Positions 5,688 through 8,411 of a stretch of DNA of 8,411 nt are shown in pieces. The stretch comes from a bacterium. Lineage in GTDB: Bacteria > Bacillota > Clostridia > Oscillospirales > Acutalibacteraceae. The stretch lies in contig JAHKXX010000247.1 of NCBI GenBank assembly GCA_020627425.1, forward strand, positions 1 to 8,411. The letters are read 5' to 3'. A model generated the notes under the pieces. It was not told the DNA's origin and searched no databases. It saw only the letters and a list, made by a program, of their open reading frames with translations. The translations under genes were made by a program, and so were the position numbers. Each line of letters opens with the position of its first letter. The first letter of the stretch is position 1.

Positions 5688-6559
5688 TGTATAACAGAAA
5701 AACAAAAGAGGAAAGACCCGTTCTTGCGATCTGTTATGATTTTGATAAGACCCTGTCCACTGATGATATGCAGGCGCAGGGATATATCCAGAAGGTCTAC
5801 GACGGAGATGTCGCGTCATTCTGGGCGGAGTGCGACAAGCTTGCGGCAGAGGCTGATATGGATTCCAACCTTGCCTATATGTACATGATGAAACAGGAGG
5901 CTGAGGGCAGGGAGATATTCACCAAAAGTAGGCTGGAGGATTACGGCTCAAAGGTCGCCCTTTTTCCCGGAGTGGAGGATTGGTTTGAGCGGATACGCAG
6001 CTTCGGTGAAGAAAACGGCGTTATCGTGGAACACTACATAATCTCATCAGGGCTGAAGGAAATGATAGAGGGAACCTTACCTGCCCGTGCAGGCGCTTTT
6101 GAGAGGATATACGCAAGCTCGTTTTTCTACAACGATAGGGGAGTAGCAGTCTGGCCTGCTCAGGTGGTCAACTACACCAACAAGACCCAGTTCCTGTTCC
6201 GTATAGCCAAGGGTGTGCCGGATGTAAATGATCCCGGAGTGAATGATTATTTTGAGCCTGAGGATATCCGCATACCCTTCCGGAATATCGTTTACATAGG
6301 GGACAGCGACACGGATATTCCCTGCATGAAGCTGGTGAACGTCAACGGTGGACACTCCATAGGCGTTTATAACAGCAAAACCTGCGACAAGACCAAGGTG
6401 CACAGGATGATACAGGAACACCGCATCAAGTATTTTGCCCCCGCCGACTATACCGAGGGCTCGGAAATAGACAGGCTGCTGAAAGCGATCATCATGCGGA
6501 CAGCCGCCAACGAAAGGCTTGAGGAGATCTATTACGCCTGCAAGAACGACCGCGGATAA
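5687..6559 (+). CDS. HAD-superfamily hydrolase (phosphoserine-phosphatase-like)
   Basis: 290 residues with all four HAD motifs: motif I DFDKT with nucleophile D18 and acid/base D20, motif II serine in YIISSG (S120/S121), motif III lysine K166 (TNKT), and motif IV GDSDTD with Mg-binding D206 and D210. About 100 residues between motifs I and II form a mostly helical cap, as in the C1-capped, phosphoserine-phosphatase-like branch. The enzyme is expected to be a cytoplasmic Mg-dependent phosphatase or phosphotransferase; the substrate cannot be read from the sequence. The ATG overlaps the preceding TAA by one base (TAATG) and has AGAGGTGA 6 nt upstream within the regulator gene, so translation is probably coupled. 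By eye it is more GC-rich than the regulator. It ends just before a strong bidirectional terminator. Pairing with an XRE regulator could mean the phosphatase makes or removes the regulator's ligand, but that is speculation. Confidence 0.93.
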   Translation: MYNRKTKEERPVLAICYDFDKTLSTDDMQAQGYIQKVYDGDVASFWAECDKLAAEADMDSNLAYMYMMKQEAEGREIFTKSRLEDYGSKVALFPGVEDWFERIRSFGEENGVIVEHYIISSGLKEMIEGTLPARAGAFERIYASSFFYNDRGVAVWPAQVVNYTNKTQFLFRIAKGVPDVNDPGVNDYFEPEDIRIPFRNIVYIGDSDTDIPCMKLVNVNGGHSIGVYNSKTCDKTKVHRMIQEHRIKYFAPADYTEGSEIDRLLKAIIMRTAANERLEEIYYACKNDRG

Positions 6560-6564
6560 CAAAA

Positions 6565-6608
6565 ACAGTGCAATGCAGCTTCGTAAATGAAGCAGAGCAT
6601 TGCACTGT
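6565..6608. terminator. Bidirectional intrinsic terminator between convergent genes
   Basis: A 12-bp outer stem (6565-6576 with 6597-6608, ACAGTGCAATGC/GCATTGCACTGT) and a 5-bp inner stem (GCTTC 6578-6582 with GAAGC 6589-6593) close a 6-nt loop. On the plus strand it is followed by TTCTTTTATTTT; on the minus strand the A-rich left flank gives TTTTTGTT. It therefore should stop both the HAD transcript and the convergent DUF2779 transcript. Confidence 0.93.
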
Positions 6609-6630
6609 TCTTTTATTTTGTATAATGGTC

Positions 6631-8127
6631 TTATTCTGCGGCTTCCTTCAGCTTTTCCCATACCTTGACCAAAGCAAGGGTATCAAGCTTGCAGTATTCA
6701 AGCAGATTTCTTCTTGTCTGCTCAAGCTCCTCGCCGCTCATTTTTTCCATAGCGGGGAATGCATTCATCGCCTCGCCGCCGTTATGTATGCCGTTAAGAT
6801 TATGATAGTCAAGACTCGGGTCATCCGGGAACAGAGCAGGCAGAACGCTCTTGATAGAGAAGCTGCCGCCCATTTCTCTGTTATAGTACCACCCCGACTG
6901 AAACGGAACGAGCAGGTCGGCTATATTATCCCTTATGCTCAGAAGATGCTGTGAAAGGTCAGGGAAATACCCCGCAAGCTCCTTCAGCCTTGTACATTCA
7001 AAGCTCTTGTTGTAAACAGTGACGCAGGCATCTGCGGGGATATCCTTGCAAAGAGCTTCAGCGATCGGACGCAGAGGATCTGTACCCGCCTGCGCAAGAA
7101 ATTCCTTGTGCTTTAGCTGGCCGCCCTCGCTCTCTATGTAATGCAGAGAATACTGGAAGGGTACCTGTGTATAAGGCTTCGTACCGGCATATTTCGGTAC
7201 GGCAGGCTGAACGCTCTCAAAGTCGAGGAAGTAAAGCGGATATGAAAGGGTCGTCAGAAACTCCGCTATTTTCTCTTTGTCTATGTATGCGCCCCTGTCG
7301 TGAACAGCAAAATCTATCTGTCGCTTTTGCTTATCATTCTTTATAGAAGCCTCTTTTTCAAGCGACGAAAAGTCAATAAGCCCCTGATCATACAGAGCGG
7401 CCTTCTTTTTCATCGAGAGATTGTATATGTCAAATACGTTCGGCTTTGGAAGGTTTCTCGTGCAGTATCCCCAGTATTCACATTCACCGGGTTTTTCGCA
7501 CTGCATTCCGACGGGTATACCGGGCTCGGTCTCGCTGCTCAGAAGCCTTTCCGCTATTTCAAGGTCGCCCTCGACCTCGGGCAGCTTTTCAGCGACCTGC
7601 TCCGACAGGTCAGTTACCTTGAAAAGCTTGTGAATATCAAGAGTTCCGTCAAAAACGTAAGTATTGTCAATGCATAACAGGTATGTCCCCGTGACATTTA
7701 TTCCGCAGTGCTCAAGCACATACTTCTGATAGGAAACATCGTCGATATACGTAGGCTTGTCGGCATGTGTCGAGCTTTTGACCTCATATATTGCCCAGCC
7801 GTCACCCTCACGTCTGAGGATATCGACCGCGCAGTAAAGCCCGCCGTAAAAGAACGATGCCTCACAGATAACGGGCGTGCCCTTGGCAAGCTCCTCTTTG
7901 GTGCGCTCCGCCATTTTGACAAGGTCGATATCTCCGTCGGTGTACTCCGTTACCTCAACGAAGTCGCCGAAATAGCCCATTGCCAGGTCGCCCACCTCAT
8001 TTCCGACCTTCATCTGCGCTAAAGTGCTATCATCGAAAAATGCCTCATCGTGCTTATACTTATTGAGCCACGCCTTCATCTGACATTTGCAGAACGCGCA
8101 GTATTTTGATTTTGAAAAGTTTAACAT
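6631..8127 (-). CDS. DUF2779 protein: Cas4/RecB-like nuclease fused to DEDDy exonuclease
   Basis: 498 residues from ATG 8127, preferred to an in-frame TTG at 8145 because GGAG (8139-8136) sits 8 nt before the ATG. The N-terminal half has the PD-(D/E)XK nuclease pattern: GNEVGDLA at 42-49, E89, D102, EVK at 115-117 and YQKY around Q134. A cysteine near the start (C10, C13 or C15) plus C210-x5-C216-x5-C222 matches the split four-cysteine iron-sulphur site of Cas4 and AddB. The C-terminal half (about 295-498) is the DUF2779 region, with D302-F-E304, YNKSFE (N373-E377), D404, the GSFSIKSVLPALFP block, and Y478-x3-D482, which together look like the DEDDy motifs of a DnaQ-fold 3'-5' exonuclease. 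Expected role: processing of DNA or RNA ends in the cytoplasm; the true substrate is not known to me. No cas genes are adjacent. It is convergent with the HAD gene and shares its terminator. No convincing promoter of its own was found in the 260 bp upstream. Confidence 0.88.
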   Translation of the reverse strand: MLNFSKSKYCAFCKCQMKAWLNKYKHDEAFFDDSTLAQMKVGNEVGDLAMGYFGDFVEVTEYTDGDIDLVKMAERTKEELAKGTPVICEASFFYGGLYCAVDILRREGDGWAIYEVKSSTHADKPTYIDDVSYQKYVLEHCGINVTGTYLLCIDNTYVFDGTLDIHKLFKVTDLSEQVAEKLPEVEGDLEIAERLLSSETEPGIPVGMQCEKPGECEYWGYCTRNLPKPNVFDIYNLSMKKKAALYDQGLIDFSSLEKEASIKNDKQKRQIDFAVHDRGAYIDKEKIAEFLTTLSYPLYFLDFESVQPAVPKYAGTKPYTQVPFQYSLHYIESEGGQLKHKEFLAQAGTDPLRPIAEALCKDIPADACVTVYNKSFECTRLKELAGYFPDLSQHLLSIRDNIADLLVPFQSGWYYNREMGGSFSIKSVLPALFPDDPSLDYHNLNGIHNGGEAMNAFPAMEKMSGEELEQTRRNLLEYCKLDTLALVKVWEKLKEAAE

Positions 8128-8291
8128 TTTATCTGCTCCGATCAAATTTAATCATTATTGTCTGTTTTTGTCTGTATGGGTGTTGTTCCAGTGGAAGCAA
8201 GCACGACATTGCCTTTGAGGAATTTTTTGAGTCTTTCGATAAGGCACGGGATCGATAGTCTTGAGAGTATTGATAGTGTAGGTCTTGACCG

Positions 8292-8320
8292 TTGAATGTG
8301 CGCCGCAGAATATGTATGAT
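8292..8320 (+). promoter_or_regulatory. Promoter candidate A for the right-edge gene
   Basis: TTGAAT (8292-8297) and TATGAT (8315-8320) are 17 nt apart. The predicted start near 8327 gives a leader of about 60 nt before the ATG at 8389, leaving the ribosome binding site intact. This is the more workable of the two candidates. Confidence 0.5.
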
Positions 8321-8335
8321 GCTGTATAATAAAAC

Positions 8336-8365
8336 TTGACACAATCCAATCAAGGAAAGTATATT
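8336..8365 (+). promoter_or_regulatory. Promoter candidate B for the right-edge gene
   Basis: A consensus TTGACA (8336-8341) is followed after 18 nt by TATATT (8360-8365). The hexamers are better than in candidate A, but the start would fall near 8372, at the very edge of the ribosome binding site AGAGGAGAG (8372-8380), so the message would be almost leaderless. Confidence 0.4.
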
Positions 8366-8388
8366 AAAAGAAGAGGAGAGTGTCGAAA

Positions 8389-8411
8389 ATGGGAACAGGA
8401 AGACAATACAA
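8389..8411 (+). CDS. Start of an unidentified gene, cut by the window edge
   Basis: An ATG at 8389 opens a frame reading MGTGRQY before the window ends. It is supported by a strong ribosome binding site, AGAGGAGAG at 8372-8380, 8 nt upstream, and by two sigma-A-like promoter candidates. Seven residues are too few to identify a product. It is transcribed divergently from the DUF2779 gene. Confidence 0.65.

Noticed and set aside
6077..6661. 194-codon open frame antisense to the HAD gene
   Set aside because: It runs through the bidirectional terminator into the DUF2779 gene's end, shows no family features, and overlaps a HAD gene with all four catalytic motifs.
6631..8127. DUF2779 protein as a CRISPR Cas4
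   Set aside because: The N-terminal half has the Cas4-like pattern, but the DUF2779/DEDDy C-terminal half and the absence of any cas gene or repeat array nearby rule out a Cas4 label.

Overview
The window looks like chromosomal DNA from a gut or rumen Clostridium-class Firmicute, most probably Ruminococcus or a close relative. The basis is moderate GC, strong GGAGG-type ribosome binding sites, sigma-A-like promoters in very AT-rich gaps, intracellular BspA-type leucine-rich repeats, CbxX/CfxQ (SpoVK-like) AAA+ proteins carrying GNPGTAKTT P-loops, and a DUF2779 protein. This is recognition by eye, not a database result. No tRNA, rRNA, CRISPR array, integrase or complete insertion sequence is visible.

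Layout. Positions 1-237 hold no gene but contain several inverted repeats, including a perfect 17-bp stem. Positions 238-4262 are a minus-strand pair: a 950-residue AAA+ ATPase, then, 62 bp downstream, a 369-residue cytoplasmic leucine-rich-repeat protein. Positions 4263-4814 are an AT-rich divergent control region. It carries two likely minus-strand promoters for the ATPase, a 25-bp unit repeated twice in tandem, and a plus-strand promoter whose -10 box lies inside an 18-bp palindrome. Positions 4815-6559 are a plus-strand pair whose stop and start codons share one base: an XRE-family regulator with an unrecognised 200-residue C-terminal domain, and a HAD-superfamily hydrolase. A bidirectional intrinsic terminator (6565-6608) separates this pair from the convergent minus-strand DUF2779 gene (6631-8127), a predicted fusion of a Cas4/RecB-like nuclease and a DEDDy exonuclease. 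At the right edge the first codons of another plus-strand gene (8389 onward) sit behind two promoter candidates and a good ribosome binding site.

How the genes may work together. The regulator probably represses its own operon through the palindrome and may also control the divergent ATPase/LRR operon, since all promoters share one 550-bp gap. The most interesting part is the ATPase/LRR pair. The ATPase has two intact AAA+ modules plus a third, N-terminal AAA-like module in which the P-loop and Walker B glutamate are lost but the spacing is kept. A natural but untested hypothesis is a protein-remodelling machine with the LRR protein as partner or substrate adaptor. The HAD hydrolase and the DUF2779 nuclease look like ordinary genes, and nothing in the sequence ties the nuclease to the other four.
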